From Cliona cf. orientalis (taxonomy: Eukaryota > Porifera > Demospongiae > Clionaida > Clionaidae), in contig OZ005690.1 in the NCBI GenBank assembly GCA_963930775.1, positions 13,852,411-13,916,410 on the forward strand: a stretch of DNA of 64,000 bases. The letters are read 5' to 3'. Of the stretch, positions 12,500 through 24,059 are shown piece by piece. The notes beneath the pieces are model-generated. The model was not told where the DNA came from, did no database searches, and was given only the letters and a program-made list of their open reading frames with translations. The position numbers were made by a program, and so were the translations under genes. Position 1 is the first letter of the stretch, and each line of letters starts with the position of its first letter.

Positions 12500-13740
12500 A
12501 GTGAGCAATTAACTGTAGAATGCTATTAATGGAGTCATTATTGTCTTCCACTAATAAAATTAGTGGTAATAGTTACTATGGAATTAGAATCTGTGACCAA
12601 CCTCCTCTGGAAGCTGGGAGTATCGTGAATCTGCATACCGTGGTCCCACCATTTAGCTACGTTTGGTAATGGTCGATACTGGTCGCAAGTAATCCATTCA
12701 AGTGACTCACTGGGTAGGTGTTCAGCCAAACAGGTAATGATCGTAAATGCTGCAAACGCATGGCACTAGCGCAGCAAATTATTAACCGCTGGAATGTGCT
12801 CAGTCACGGCATAGATTATATATTCCCCTCCCTAATCTATGGTCACGGCACGGTACCTAATCATATTCATAGCTGCAACAATTATTATTATCAACTTTGT
12901 GGTACATGGCCTGATATGGCAGCTAGTCGTCACATGATATTAACGTGAAATGAATGAAATGGAATGAGGTAAACAAGAGTTGAAAGGATCTATAGTCACA
13001 TCGAAGATAAAAGATATTATTTTCACAAATGGTAGGTTTCAAAGGGCTAGCTACATTATTAAATTTTGTTGATAGGTATTTGTGGACAGAGAAGGAGGGA
13101 GGGGCTATTCCAACACAAAGTCATTTAAAGTGGGTGTTTCGAAACTTGGTGGTGACCTTTGATAGCTAGGCTCTTAGGCTATAATTTTAGTATGTGGTCC
13201 CTATATAATACTTATTATGTATGGTTTATATGATAGTTAGATGTTGGTTTCGCATATTCTACGAAGCAGCGAAGCCGTGCGACTAGAATTGCGAAACCAA
13301 CATCTAACTATTTTGGTAGTAGTCACTATTGACCCGTTAACATACTAATGACCCTCTATCAATCACCTCTAACTATCCCACAATTTGGGGTTGAAGATTA
13401 TGTTGCTATGGTAACTGCTGCCAAGTACAGTTAGTATGTGCTCTGTGTTTTGTTTTGAACTGGGAATTGGCTTCCATATAAAAATCGCTACACTACTTAT
13501 TTTTGGACGGTACGTATGACCGTCCACGTGTCATCTTTGGTTATACTGGACCATGCAGGTATACATACATTCTTTGATCTTGATTCTTTCCTCTTTGTGT
13601 AGGCTTCATATGCATACTGCATCCAAGCACTTCTTTTGGCCTATGGTATGATTAATAATTATTATGACAGCCGAAATATTTGCTGTTTTCACTACCTACT
13701 CTAATAATTGATGAATTTTTATCCACTATCTTTTTATCCC
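12500..13740. other. Non-coding stretch
   Basis: No gene is supported. Degenerate GGTAATGGTCG motifs occur near 12665 and 12733. A minus-strand exon-like context is absent. A segment at 13599-13646 (TGTGTAG, then an open hydrophobic stretch CIQALLLAY, then GTATGA) could be a signal-peptide exon belonging to the orphan membrane exon at 15484-15617, but this is weak. Confidence 0.3.
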
Positions 13741-13749
13741 GTGTTAGAT

Positions 13750-14495
13750 CATAGCTGTAACAAATACTGCAATTTGATTGGCTACTGACAGGTATCTATA
13801 TCTCATAGTCACCTACAAGCTTCTCATAGTTACCTAGAAGTTTGCCCTCTGGCTCTAGCAATACAATCTAAACTTGTTAGACACTATTTAGTCGGTTTCT
13901 ATGTGAAGTTTAGAAGACCTCAGGGCTCTGATAGAACCCTCGCTTTGCTCGGGATTCTATATAGAGTCCTTAGGTCTTCTAAATCACATAGAAACCTCCT
14001 AAACAGTGTCTAACTAATATTTAATGATTATTATAATAAGATACAGGACCTTTAATTAGGCAAATATTTACTCCACCAAATTTAAATTTGTGGCAAATAT
14101 TTATATCCGGCAAATATGTTGGCTATATAATAGTTAGACACTGTTTAGGAGGTTTCTACATGATTTAGAAGACCAAAGGGCTCTATGTAGAATCCCGAGC
14201 AAAGCGAGGATTCTACTGACATAGTACTGAGCCCTGAGGTCTTCTAAATCACGTAGAAACCTCCCAAACAGTGTCTAACAACTTCAGATCCTAGCAACAA
14301 TGCCCATAGGCTTGACATATAAACTGCTGCCTAGCAACAATCCTAACCATAGGCAACAATTAATATAATTATTTTACAGGTTTATATGAAAAATTTACAG
14401 GCTTATAATAATGAGCTTTTACAGGTTTATATGAGAAATAGATACCTGTTCCTGACCAATCAGATAACAGTATTTGTTACAACTAGGATCTAAAA
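13750..14495. mobile_element. Two foldback elements with TTAGACACTGTTTAGGAGG ends
   Basis: Two hairpin cores (about 13878-14012 and 14130-14282) have arms starting GTTAGACACTGTTTAG and continuing through AGAAGACCTCAGGGCTC, with the loop near GAACCCTCGCTTTGCTCGGG. Each is joined to a tail with AATGCCCATAGGCTTGACAT and ends near ACCAATCAGAT...TTTGTTACAA. Further copies lie at 33675-34023 and 38628-38970. The arms are near-perfect, which implies recent or conserved activity. They are non-coding. Confidence 0.85.
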
Positions 14496-14929
14496 TCTAA
14501 TAATATTATTATACAATTTATTATAGGTGTGGTGATGGTCTCTAGCCATGTAGTACTGAACACCACAGAGTCAACAAGTTCTATGTCTGATGACATCCCT
14601 AAAGGCAATAATACATAATCAAACTACGTAGTACATGTATTTTTTCTGCTGCACTCTACGTATGACATACCGTATAATATTATAGCTGAAATATTGGCGG
14701 GAATTAAATTTGGCTGTTGAGCCCAAAATCTCTATTACAAGAATATTGGCGAATTTAAATTTGGCAGTTCGGCACGGAATTGCCATATGTATATTATATG
14801 CAAGTAGGAAAATTTTGGCGAATTTTAATTTGGCGGTTGTAATAATATTATTATTATAGACCGCCAAACTGCCAAATTTAATTTCCCGCCAAATTTTCCG
14901 GCTATACGGTAGCGCTATAGCTACTATAT

Positions 14930-15000
14930 ATGTAGCCTCGTCCTTCTATGTGGTGAACAGGCCTATTCTATTCACCACATAGAAGGATGAGGCTACATAG
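14930..15000. repeat. Hairpin with TAGCCTCGTCC ends
   Basis: TAGCCTCGTCCTTCTATGTG is mirrored by CACATAGAAGGATGAGGCTA around a short loop. A hairpin with the same outer TAGCCTCGTCC but a different stem lies at 20343-20420, which suggests that the shared ends define a foldback family. Confidence 0.8.
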
Positions 15001-15409
15001 TCACTTAACATGACGGCCCAGTATCTTAATTATTACCCTAGCATAAGGGCCCAGTATCTTAATTATTACCCTAGCATGACGGCCCAGTATCTTAATTATT
15101 ACCCTAGCATAAGGGCCCAGTATCTTAATTATTACCCCAGCATGACGGCCCAGTATCTTAATTATTACCCCAGCATAAGGGCCCAGTATCTTAATTATTA
15201 CCCCAGCATGACGGCCCAGTATCTTAATTATTACCCTAGCATAAGGGCCCAGTATCTTAATTATTACCCCAGCATGACGGCCCAGTATCTTAATTATTAC
15301 CCCAGCATGACGGCCCAGTATCTTAATTATTACCCCAGCATGACGGCCCAGTATCTTAATTATTACCCTAGGGTAATAATTAAGATACTGGGCCGTCATG
15401 TTAAGTGAT
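15001..15409. repeat. 33-bp minisatellite enclosed by its own inverted repeat
   Basis: There are eleven tandem units of 33 bp. Each contains CCCAGTATCTTAATTATTAC. The first eight alternate between ATGACGG and ATAAGGG variants, giving a 66-bp higher-order unit; the last three are all the ATGACGG form. The array is bounded by CACTTAACATGACGGCCCAG on the left and its reverse complement at the right end. Because the unit length is a multiple of three, both strands stay open for 132 codons. I treat those as artefacts, not proteins. Confidence 0.9.
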
Positions 15410-15483
15410 CAACACATGACAATAATAATATAATTATGTCTCTCTAGGCATTGATCTTTTTTATATATCTCTGATTGATGCAG

Positions 15484-15617
15484 GTTCAGATGGTGCCATC
15501 ATAGGCCTGAGTGTAGCCTTTGCATTTTCCTTTCTTTGGGCACTTGTTGCAACTGTTATCGGTGCTTTTGCATGGTGTATTGTCTGCGCTATTGTTAGAG
15601 GCTATGACGATGACTAA
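15484..15617 (+). CDS. Orphan terminal exon: membrane segment with short acidic tail
   Basis: After the acceptor GATTGATGCAG, a phase-1 exon reads SDGAIIGLSVAFAFSF, then a long hydrophobic stretch, then CAIVRGYDDD and a stop. This looks like the final exon of a type I membrane protein with a tail of a few residues, in the same phase as the receptor-gene last exons further right. Possible upstream exons are a hydrophobic segment at 13601-13646 and a Ser/Thr-rich segment at about 14527-14600 with only a GC-type donor. No Ig or FN3 exon lies between, so the gene is either tiny or a remnant. Confidence 0.4.
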
Positions 15618-15619
15618 TA

Positions 15620-16130
15620 AATTTAGTGTGGTAAGTGAATTCCCAATATAATTATAATTATATTATTGGCACTTATTAAATCAAGCGTGCACGCTCTGTA
15701 TGACTTCATTAGTTTTCGTACAATATTACATGTTACATGCAGCTCAGTGTCTTATACAAAGCATACATGTAAATGATTGATGATAATATTATTTGGAAAG
15801 AGAAATACCCAACAATCCATAAGATTTTATCATAATAATAATATTATTATTATACTCGTACCATCGATCATCACCTTGAGTATATTATGACATTGTGTAG
15901 TTGCGTATATATTATTATTGTGATGCTTCTTATAATATTCCTTGTATTGGCATAATTATAATAATAATATTATTATAATATATATATATTTATAATTAAG
16001 TGTCTGCAATTTAGTGCATGCATTGCTGTAGAGAAGAGATCACGCATGTATAATTATTAGTCATTGACAAACTAGAAACCACTAGGTGGCTCGATTGTGT
16101 TTGTGATGCATTAAGAATTTCGTAAGACAA
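15620..16130. other. Non-coding AT-rich stretch
   Basis: Palindromic TAATAATATTATTA tracts lie at 15835-15852 and 15958-15980. No gene is seen. Confidence 0.4.
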
Positions 16131-16139
16131 ATAATTGTC

Positions 16140-16245
16140 TATTACTGTAGGACGGGTTTAATTGCTTAGTTTAATGATTGTGTTTTAGTCAAGTCAGGCC
16201 AAAATTGCAATGGACGACCCCGGCCGCACCTGGTACTGTAGTATA
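16140..16245 (-). mobile_element. Truncated copy of the CCGTAGGTCGGG MITE
   Basis: TGTAGGACGGGTTTAATTGC through CAAGTCAGGCCAAAATTGCAA to TACTGTAGTATA matches the elements at 7747-7975 and 42356-42573 in inverted orientation, but it lacks one end. It is fused directly to a piece of the long repeat block (GTTAGGTCAACTGTAG). Confidence 0.7.
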
Positions 16246-16700
16246 CTTGTTAGGTCAACTGTAGAGCTGATGTTTCTCCCACTAGATTCCGCTTATTTCA
16301 TCGTCAACAAGATACTAGATTACAGACTGTACATGGTGCGATATTATAGTAAAATAGTAAGTGTCTGCTATACAGGGATGTATGAAATAATATATTATAG
16401 TCTAATTTTATGCTAAGAATACTTGAGCACAATTGACTTGAAGGTCATGCTATACTGTGTGTATGTGTGCGTATAATATTATGTGTTGATTGTGTGCAGG
16501 TGTGTGTGTGTGTGAGTGTGTGTGCACATGCACGCATATGTATGTGTGTATGTATAATATTATTATTCCTGGACCAAAATTAATATCTGCATACAGTACG
16601 AGGGGAAATGAGTGACGCCACATACTGAGGCCAGCTATATATGTAGGAGTATGGTCTAGATCTTTTTCCATTAAATACTAAAGCTATACTGCATTTTTGT
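16246..16700. repeat. Repeat-block fragment and TG microsatellite
   Basis: 16246-16400 matches 11425-11580 of the long repeat block. 16495-16555 is a TGTG-rich microsatellite. No gene is seen. Confidence 0.6.
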
Positions 16701-16859
16701 GTGTCATGTCAGGGCTAATAACTAGATCAAATCTGCATTGTTTAGGGTTTATGGCAGATACTTTTATATTCATAATAATTAATATAGGTATAGCCACAGC
16801 AAACTATTGCAAGCATAAACTCTGAGCTGCCCTGAAGAAGTATCCTTTAGGCTATTACG

Positions 16860-18240
16860 TATACAATGTGTTTTTGTTTTTTTTTTCCCGAGCATCAGTA
16901 TGAGCAACAACAGCTGACTAAAGCTCATGTCAGTTGTCCCCATGCACTTGTCAATTAGCCATAATTATTATGGTATGGTATGCTATGTGGGTGTGTGGTT
17001 ACAACACCATGCACAAAAAACACAGTAAGTTATTTGAGTGTTTACATATTATAGGCATGTGGTTAGGTCTAAACAAGCCAACACCAGTGAACATAGTAAA
17101 GTACCACAGTATTAGTGATATGCATGTCCAATTACTCGTCAAGAACAATTAAACCACTATACACCACAAGTAGTAAGTATCTATCTGTATTATATTATAC
17201 TTGGACAGGGATGTATGAAACAGGTATGATTATATACTAGTGTATTGCATTTTTTATACATGAGCACAGCCAACTTTAAGGCCGCTGTACTGTGCATGTG
17301 TGTATATACCCATGTATGTATATACATGTGTTGTATGTGTATACCTGCCACGCATATAATAGTTATCTGCCAGTAATTGGGGTGCATGAGATGCATGGTT
17401 GAATGCACCCCAATTACTGGCAGATAACTATTTTGTTGGTAGTTGACCTCTGTTCATCATTGGTCTACTTTATGATGACCCAATCCCTTCCCATAGCCGA
17501 CAAACTTTGGTTGCTAAGCAACTACCAACAAATACAATATGTACATATCCATGCACACTCACAATGCATGTACATACATGTGTCGAGCACACATACAACA
17601 CATGTACAAACATGGCACACAGAAAGCTGGAAAAAATTTTATGACTGATAATTGTACTGGATTGATACATGATCCCAGGTACATGCTCCCGAAACTGGGA
17701 TGGACTATTATACAGAACTGAGATGAGGGATATACGCCATGCACGCAGATTTGTGTAGCTTAAATTTTGGGTAATGGTCGGTAATAGTAGAACGCTGTCC
17801 ATTAAAATGACTCACAGGCTAGGTTTTGAGCCAATTGGTAATGATCGTCAACATTGCAAGCGCGGATCTATTCTCAACTCGGTGAATTCTTTGCCCGTGG
17901 CTCCTGATTACCTGACGACCATTACCATCCATTTTAATGGCCATGACCATACTTACTAACGAAGCTAAATTTCCATTATTCATGTTAATCATGATCGGTA
18001 GTGGTCGAGAAAAGTTGATGCTCTTCTGCATGTATACAGCCGTTCACACTAGCTCCCCCATGCATTCTTTTCACCAATTTAATACTACAATACTTTATAA
18101 ACTAGTGTTACTTGCAATTCAGGCCAGATAGAGGTGGGTGATGTCACATGCATAAAGTGTGCAATTAACTGTAGAATGCTATTAATGGAGCCATTATTGT
18201 ATTAGTGGTAATAGTTACTAGCTTAGGATATTAAAAATCT
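16860..18240 (+). repeat. Dispersed repeats: second copy of 6240-6600 plus part of the long block
   Basis: 16860-17165 repeats 6240-6600. From 17165 to about 18200 the sequence follows 11540-12540, including the hairpin (17360-17435, here in the opposite orientation) and the GGTAATGGTCGG...GGTAATGATCGTCAAC segment. It ends just downstream of receptor gene B1, so B1 is flanked by repeat DNA on its 3' side. Confidence 0.7.
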
Positions 18241-18274
18241 ATTTATCAGTCTAGAATCTGATATTCAGTATGGG

Positions 18275-19767
18275 TTATTTTACAATTGGTCCATAGGCAA
18301 CATTCTCTTTCAGTTCAACCAGGTCCTGATGTTCTGGTGTAGATCTCTGCTGTAATTCCTCGTATAGTGGTCCTGGGGTTGGTGGCAGTTGAGATCCTTC
18401 CTTGGCAGCATTCTCCTCATAATCAGCTGATGAATCTGATGCTGCTTTTCTTGCGGTACATGATCGCTTATGCTTATGACTAAACCAGCCACAGGCATAT
18501 CCAATGGAAAGAAATACTATTGAGCTTGTCACGCACACGGTAGCTATAGTTGATGAGAACACAGCTACTGTCAAATTAACAGATCGGGTCTGCACTGTGA
18601 CTGGATTTGTAACTTGTATGGAATCACTGGTGCTCACTAATAGTATTTGAGGGCATCTTTCTGTATAAAAATAACAATAATATAATTATTATGAAATCTG
18701 AGTTGCCAGCATGATGAATCTTTGGAGCTTACTATAGTTAAGTGCTCTGTGAACTACTTGACTTGTTCCACAGAGGGACGCCACAACACTGACATTATAT
18801 TTGATATTGTATGATAGAAGTAATTGAGCGCTGCTCGTTCCTGTGTAGTTGATAGCTCTCTCTGGAGCAACGTAGACAACATAGGATACACCATTATTAG
18901 CAACCCACTCCAGAGTTACAGCAACAAGGTTCATTTGATAATCTTCAGAAATGTTAACACTCGGAGTGACTATGTCATAATCATAAATTATATATCTAAT
19001 GAACACTTGACCATGCACTCAGTAGCTGCATAGTTGAAATTGTATATGGTAAAGGTCGTCAATATAGTGGTTTCACTTAACTGTACAGTTCGATGCCGGC
19101 GCCTCAGTCGTAGACTAGCCTCGGATCATTGGGAATCTGAGAGTGTCTCTGGACCTCGATAGTGACAAAGCTAAGAAGAACTCAACAGCACAGTACAGCT
19201 AGATTGGTCCGGCGGCACGCTACTCATGGTGTGTGCTATATATAGCGCAGGGCTATCTATATATATCCACAGGATTACGTCAGCCTAGAGAACGCGTGAA
19301 GTTCGGCCGTCGCTGCTCGTCAGAGAAGACAACACGCTGCTTGTAAGGTATTCGCTGGATACACGCGCAAGATACTCTATGTATTTCACTAAATTTCAAG
19401 TCCCAGAAGGGCTCCATCGAGGCCCTGAATTTTCTCATAATTACCTCATAGATTACCTCATAATTACCTAATAACTGCAAAAAAGTAAATTGTTACTGAG
19501 TGCATAATATTATCATGCCATAAATAATAAACAACTCACGTTGCCACTGTTATTTCTTGCTAGGATTAATAGCAGACTAGCATTAGCCAGGGATTGTCCA
19601 AAAGTTTCTGATGAACAGGTAATTACAGTTCCATTGAGATCAGCCGTTGTGTTAAGAGTGGACATTGTGGACATCAGTGATAGAGATAAACTTTCATTCA
19701 CGGACCTCGAGATATATAAGGTGGTCAATTGCCACTCCTCTGTCACTCCTCTGTCCATGTTTGTCAA
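18275..19767 (-). pseudogene. Receptor B1: Ig (half)-FN3-TM-tyrosine tail, 5' damaged
   Basis: The recognisable exons are half an Ig domain (about 19767-19552), FN3 (18969-18733) and TM/tail (18660-18275). The FN3 exon has LSYNIKYNV...SLCG like its relatives, and the TM exon joins it in phase. The tail carries ADYEEN, GPLYEEL and C-terminal ENVAYGPIVK, where VAYGPI fits an ITIM (V-x-Y-x-x-I). There is no CCP exon. The Ig exon starts abruptly at a dispersed repeat, so the first cysteine half is missing, and its donor (after NNSGN) leaves the wrong phase for the FN3 exon. A 491-bp MITE fills the intron. The 3' half could still be expressed from another promoter, but as it stands the 5' end is broken. 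Confidence 0.65.
19014..19504. mobile_element. MITE with TGCACTCAGTA ends (copy 1)
   Basis: The 11-bp termini TGCACTCAGTA/TACTGAGTGCA enclose 491 bp. An inverted copy at 27837-28346 shares nearly the whole interior, for example CGGCGGCACGC, GAACGCGTGAAGTTCGGCCG and GACGACCTTTACC. A diverged fragment lies near 24285-24390. This copy sits between the Ig and FN3 exons of B1; the other sits in an intron of B3. A little homology also runs past the left end (GAACACTTGACC), so the true boundary may be wider. Confidence 0.8.
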
Positions 19768-19915
19768 ACCTCACTGTGATGTTTCGAAGCTGCCCGGCGT
19801 CTGTTACTAATACAGTGATTCTCCTCAGCCAAAACATTGTCTTCCGTGTATTGTGAACCTGGAATCTTGTTAGGTCAACTGTAGGGCTGATGTTTTTCCC
19901 ACTAGATACCGCTCA
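19757..19915 (-). repeat. Repeat segment with a conserved open frame (copy 2)
   Basis: This is a copy of 11304-11465, minus strand, again open: NISPTVDLTRF...RRITVLVTDAGQLRNIT. It abuts the truncated Ig exon of B1 exactly where homology to other class B Ig exons stops. Confidence 0.5.
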
Positions 19916-19919
19916 TTTC

Positions 19920-20840
19920 ATCATCAACAGGACAAATATTATGAGACAAATAAAAACCAGCTCAGTGTATACGTATACATGTATACTGAGTTGCATGGCT
20001 GCATGTGTGCATATTAGCAAGTATGATGCGCATCATACATTGAATTGTGTATGTCCATGTGTACTATAATTAATGTATATAGTCGGTAACAGGCCATGAC
20101 TACAGCATGCATGAGCAAGTGCAAGATGCTATCGCTACTCCTGAATTGGCCTTTCAAGTTAATATTATGTGGCTTGAAGTAATATTTTTAATATTATTGT
20201 ACAATGCCCAAGCTCATCAATTAATCTTTGTGATTCACAGCCTCCAGTGATGGGTGCACTGATACACTAAAAGGCCACGGCATAATATGCATGTTCATTG
20301 TGTGTGTATGGATGCATGTGTGCCTGGGTGTGCACTATTATTAGCCTCGTCCCCAGGCGCCCCGATCTTTTCAACTGCACGCGAAATGAAAAGATCGGGG
20401 CACCTGGGGACGAGGCTACGTACACTATTATGATAACTTATTACAAGTCGGATGCATACAATGCATGCTGGCTTATCTAGAGCCTAGAGGCTGAATATTA
20501 TTATATCATACTATTATGGCTGCCACTCATGCAATGCAAATGTGATCCCCAACCAAGGGCATCATCACAAAGAGTACTGTTACTATATGGGCCCCAAAGA
20601 CTGCCTTGCCTTATATACATGTGCCAGGGCCATATATGCATACATCAAACAGTACCAGTTCCCATCACTGAAAGCCACAAAATACTATTTTGGGTAGAGC
20701 ACCCACTGCATGATAATAATGTAACTGATTTAGTTTGGTACTGGTCGTCGTATACACTTGTCAAGATAAATAACAATAAAAGTGGCTCACGGGCAAGGTT
20801 TGAGTGATGGCGCCATGGCATCGGTAATGGTCGACAACAC
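19920..20840. other. Intergenic, one strong hairpin
   Basis: Apart from the hairpin at 20343-20420 (TAGCCTCGTCCCCAGG arms), I see only GGTACTGGTCGTCG and GGTAATGGTCGACAAC motifs (20735, 20822) just before the next frame. No exon is recognised. Confidence 0.5.
20343..20420. repeat. Foldback hairpin with TAGCCTCGTCCCCAGG arms
   Basis: Arms of about 32 bp (TAGCCTCGTCCCCAGGCGCC... and its mirror) flank a loop of about 12 bp. The stem is GC-rich, in contrast to the surroundings. The outer 11 bases are shared with the hairpin at 14930-15000. Confidence 0.85.
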
Positions 20841-21197
20841 GTGCGCGTGCGCATGCGCAGGAGATACACGCTTCAGCTATTTACTTTCTATGGCGTCGTT
20901 TTATCTTCCATAGCTCAAGCAAAATCAAGTGAATGTAGTTGTTTGTCGATCCAAGACGCAGCACCGGGAAGTGAAGACTGGCACGGAGTTCTCTCGGTGG
21001 ACTATGAGTGGTGTAGATGTTGGTGTGCTCCATTTGGATTCATACCATGGTCAATTCAGTCCATCATGTCCATAGAAGACTTCCAATGTCATTCTCTTTT
21101 TCTTTTGTGCGTAATCATGGTTTTATGTGTTTTGAGTGTTATTTGTGCTTTGTGCACCCCCTACCAGGGGCTAAAATCAAATCAAATAAAAATCTAA
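20841..21197 (+). CDS. Possible single-exon cysteine-rich type I membrane protein
   Basis: An uninterrupted 118-codon frame has the layout of a small membrane protein: a basic start (MRVRMRRRYTL), a hydrophobic leader ending GVVLSSIAQA, a cysteine-rich middle (SECSC ... EWCRCWCAPFG), a hydrophobic segment LFLLCVIMVLCVLSVI and a short hydrophilic end. I recognise no family. The orderly signal-peptide/cysteine/membrane layout argues against chance, but the lack of introns and the adjacent repeat motifs leave doubt. A later ATG would give a shorter basic leader. Confidence 0.45.
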   Translation: MRVRMRRRYTLQLFTFYGVVLSSIAQAKSSECSCLSIQDAAPGSEDWHGVLSVDYEWCRCWCAPFGFIPWSIQSIMSIEDFQCHSLFLLCVIMVLCVLSVICALCTPYQGLKSNQIKI

Positions 21198-21199
21198 GC

Positions 21200-22045
21200 A
21201 CCACGTACTTATAGAATCATCATGATCAGTATACGCTATAATACTCCTGATAATGTACCTTAGTCCTATAGTCCTGTTTGAATACTTTTTACACCGCAGT
21301 ACCCATAATATTATTTCACTTTTTTGACGGACCGATAGGGAAGTCAGTTTTAATGTTCCGTTCAATTATCTGATTAAGTGTTGATTGCATTTGATGTCGA
21401 AGTCATTGAAACATTAATTGGCATTTATTTGATAGTCATAATAATAATATTATAATGTTTATTAAGGAGTGAGTTTAACAACTGGTAAAGATTATCATCA
21501 TTGCTATGATTGGTGCTATATCATAGAGGATCAGGGAAGGAGTTTGCATGCCACTGGTGACGAATCTTCACTGATATGATAGCCGTTCAGTATATTATAA
21601 ATAGTGATAGACCACGAAGACATATTATTATGCAACCACAAAATAATGTGGGCAAAGAATTGGTAATGATCACCAGAGAAAATGTGCACCGTTTGATAGG
21701 CCAATAATTTCATTAAAATTTTCATATTGTGTTCATACATGTACACAGGATAATTCCTCTGCACTTCTGGGTAAAATTAAAATTGTTTCTGGATTAGTAT
21801 ACATACAATGTTTCGATATCATCAAGTTATAATTAAGGGGTTAGGAATAATATTGTTATAAAGTTTAAGGTGGTATTATGTAGGCAATACATGATTGTCC
21901 ATTTGGCCTTATAATAGTACGCGTACGTGTACACTATCTATACATACAGGGTTTCTTATTGACTATAGTACCATCTATACCAGTACACACAATAATTCAG
22001 AAAATTATTAATTTTCATCATGAGCATAAATTTTAGCTGAGCATC
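21200..22045. other. Intergenic stretch
   Basis: I see no exon with splice context. It is AT-rich sequence between the small membrane frame and the 3' end of B2. Confidence 0.4.
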
Positions 22046-22051
22046 AAATTA

Positions 22052-24040
22052 TTAGGTGGCTGTGTATTTCAGTGGACCATAAGCAGCATTTTTCATCATT
22101 TCCATGTCTTGCTCAGCAGGAATGGTAGTATTGTCAGTTGATGATGAAGCATGAACTTGGCTTGGCTGTACTTGGGTGTCCTTAATGTCTCTCACTGTTG
22201 ACTGTTTGTACTTTTGCCACAGTTGACCGATTATGCATCCAAGTATGAAGAAAATTGTTACAAAAAGGATGACTGAAGAAACTGATGCTATGACTAGAGT
22301 ATTATGAGATTCTCTTGACTGTATTTCTGTAGACCCTGAACATAATATTATTATAAGCAGTATTGTTAGATGTTACCTAGGTAACTAGTGACAGAATATT
22401 CTCCAATACAGAGCAACATCAATATTACAGTCACAAACAGGTTCATGTCAGTGTACACAGTGACACTGTGGGCAACATGCTCAATGTAAAAGAATAGGTA
22501 CTAATTAAATTCCTATGTCAACATCTAACAAGTCAGTTAATTATATTATGGTAGCCATGCACTAGCTGTCTTGTATTGGCCAAGACAGATGCCTGCCATA
22601 TAACAATAACTTGCAATATCAATAATTCATATTATTATTAGACATAATAATACTGGTAATTTATAATCTGGTTATACTTACTGCAACTATATTGGTTGAG
22701 GTCTACACTCCATCTTCCATCACTGAGGCAAGATGCATTAAATATGTCATTAGGGGATTCATCACACCAGAATATCAGCTGAGATCCTTCAAGGGTGGAG
22801 TTGAATAACAAGGAAGCACCATTCCTCGCCAGAGGTATACCACAATCAGCTGGATGATTCATATAATAATTATTACACACTATGTACACACGTACACCTT
22901 AATTAAGCGCCCATGATATGTGTGCTTACCCGGGACACTACGGTAATTAGCTATTCAATATGAAAAACTTGATTACATCCCCAGTAGCTGCATCCAGGCT
23001 CCCATTCCCCATGCATGCATTCCGCATGATGTGTTAGCTCCAGTCCAGGAGGACAAGTGAACACATCTCTGTCATTAAGATCGAATGCCGGCTGCTATTA
23101 GATAATTAAAACTCACCATAACTTAAGGTTAAAGTTGTATTATCACTATTCTGTCCACAGAGAGTTGCTGTAATAGTTACATTATAGACTCTGTTATAGG
23201 ACAGCATCAATTGAAGTCTTGAACTTCCAGTGGAAGTTGAGGGTGCTTGTGGGATAATGTTGGTAGTGTATGTCACACCAGATTCTTCTTTCCACTCAAG
23301 GTCAACGGCAACACTATCGGCACTGAATGTTTCAATGCTGCTAATATTTAGTGGCTGTGAAAGTGCTGTGTGCATGCATAATAAGCTTACTTGGGTTTGC
23401 ACTTTAGCTATAGAACAAATCTGGAAAAATTGGCAACTGGGCAAATTAATGACCACCATTAATATGCATAGATGCTGTTAGTAGACTATAATATTATAAT
23501 TATGCATGCATTTATCTACATATGCATGCTATTACTATAGGACTAGCTGATTTGGGAGTGGCCTGTGGAAGAGGCTAAACCTGTGTATAATTACATGATC
23601 CCTGCTCATTGAATTAACTAACCATCAGCTCCACTTCTTATGACATGGATAGTAGACATCATTTGCAATCTAGTATTGTCATCAAACTCTGACGCACACC
23701 CAATTTTTGTACCATTCATATCAGTTGTGTTTGGAACAGATAAAAGTGAAATCAATGGGAGAGTTCCATTAATAGAAAGTCTTGAAATATTAAATGTGAT
23801 GCCTGCAATATCTATTGGTCGAGTGTATATCGGAGCTGTGTTACTAACAATCCTTGTTTCTGTACCACTTCCAGGTACTGTAACACTCCAGGTCAGAATA
23901 TCTATACTTGCATTGCAGGTGAAAATTAGCTGCTCTTGGGGGCAAACTGATACTCTTTCACGAGGTAGCAAAGACAAATCACTCTCTGCACCTATAATAA
24001 TTAACTATCAGTTTACTTATGCAAACTTTACCAATAATAA
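22052..24040 (-). CDS. Receptor B2: Ig-FN3-CCP-TM, short tail with one tyrosine motif
   Basis: The exons are Ig 23991-23623, FN3 23365-23117, CCP 22849-22682 and TM/tail 22335-22052, all joined in phase 1 with canonical splice sites. The Ig has CPQEQLIFTC...W...C; FN3 has LSYNRVYNVTITATLCG; CCP starts ADCGIPLARNG. A hydrophobic TM (LVIASVSSVILFVTIFF) is followed by a tail of about 60 residues ending MKNAAYGPLKYTAT. Ectodomain exons and introns are nearly identical to B3 on the opposite strand. The expected signal-peptide exon survives only in its 3' half (near 24040-24017, before GTAAAG). Upstream of that, homology stops at a TAATAATATTATTA tract and the frame runs into stops, so B2 may lack a start or use another exon. 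Confidence 0.8.
22985..23078 (-). pseudogene. Relic of a first CCP exon in B2
   Basis: Within the FN3-CCP intron, the minus strand reads FTCPPGLELTHHAECMHGEW, the second half of a sushi domain (Cys...Cys...GEWEPG). It has no usable acceptor and the upstream half is missing. Its position matches CCP1 of B4 and B6, so B2 descends from a two-CCP receptor. Confidence 0.6.
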
Positions 24041-24059
24041 GGCAATCACAGACATAATA

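Noticed and set aside
15001-15408. 132-codon open frames on both strands
   Set aside because: They follow from a stop-free 33-bp tandem repeat, which is a multiple of three. There is no leader, domain or splice context.
15001-15409. CRISPR array
   Set aside because: The repeats are contiguous with no unique spacers, in a eukaryotic intron-rich context.
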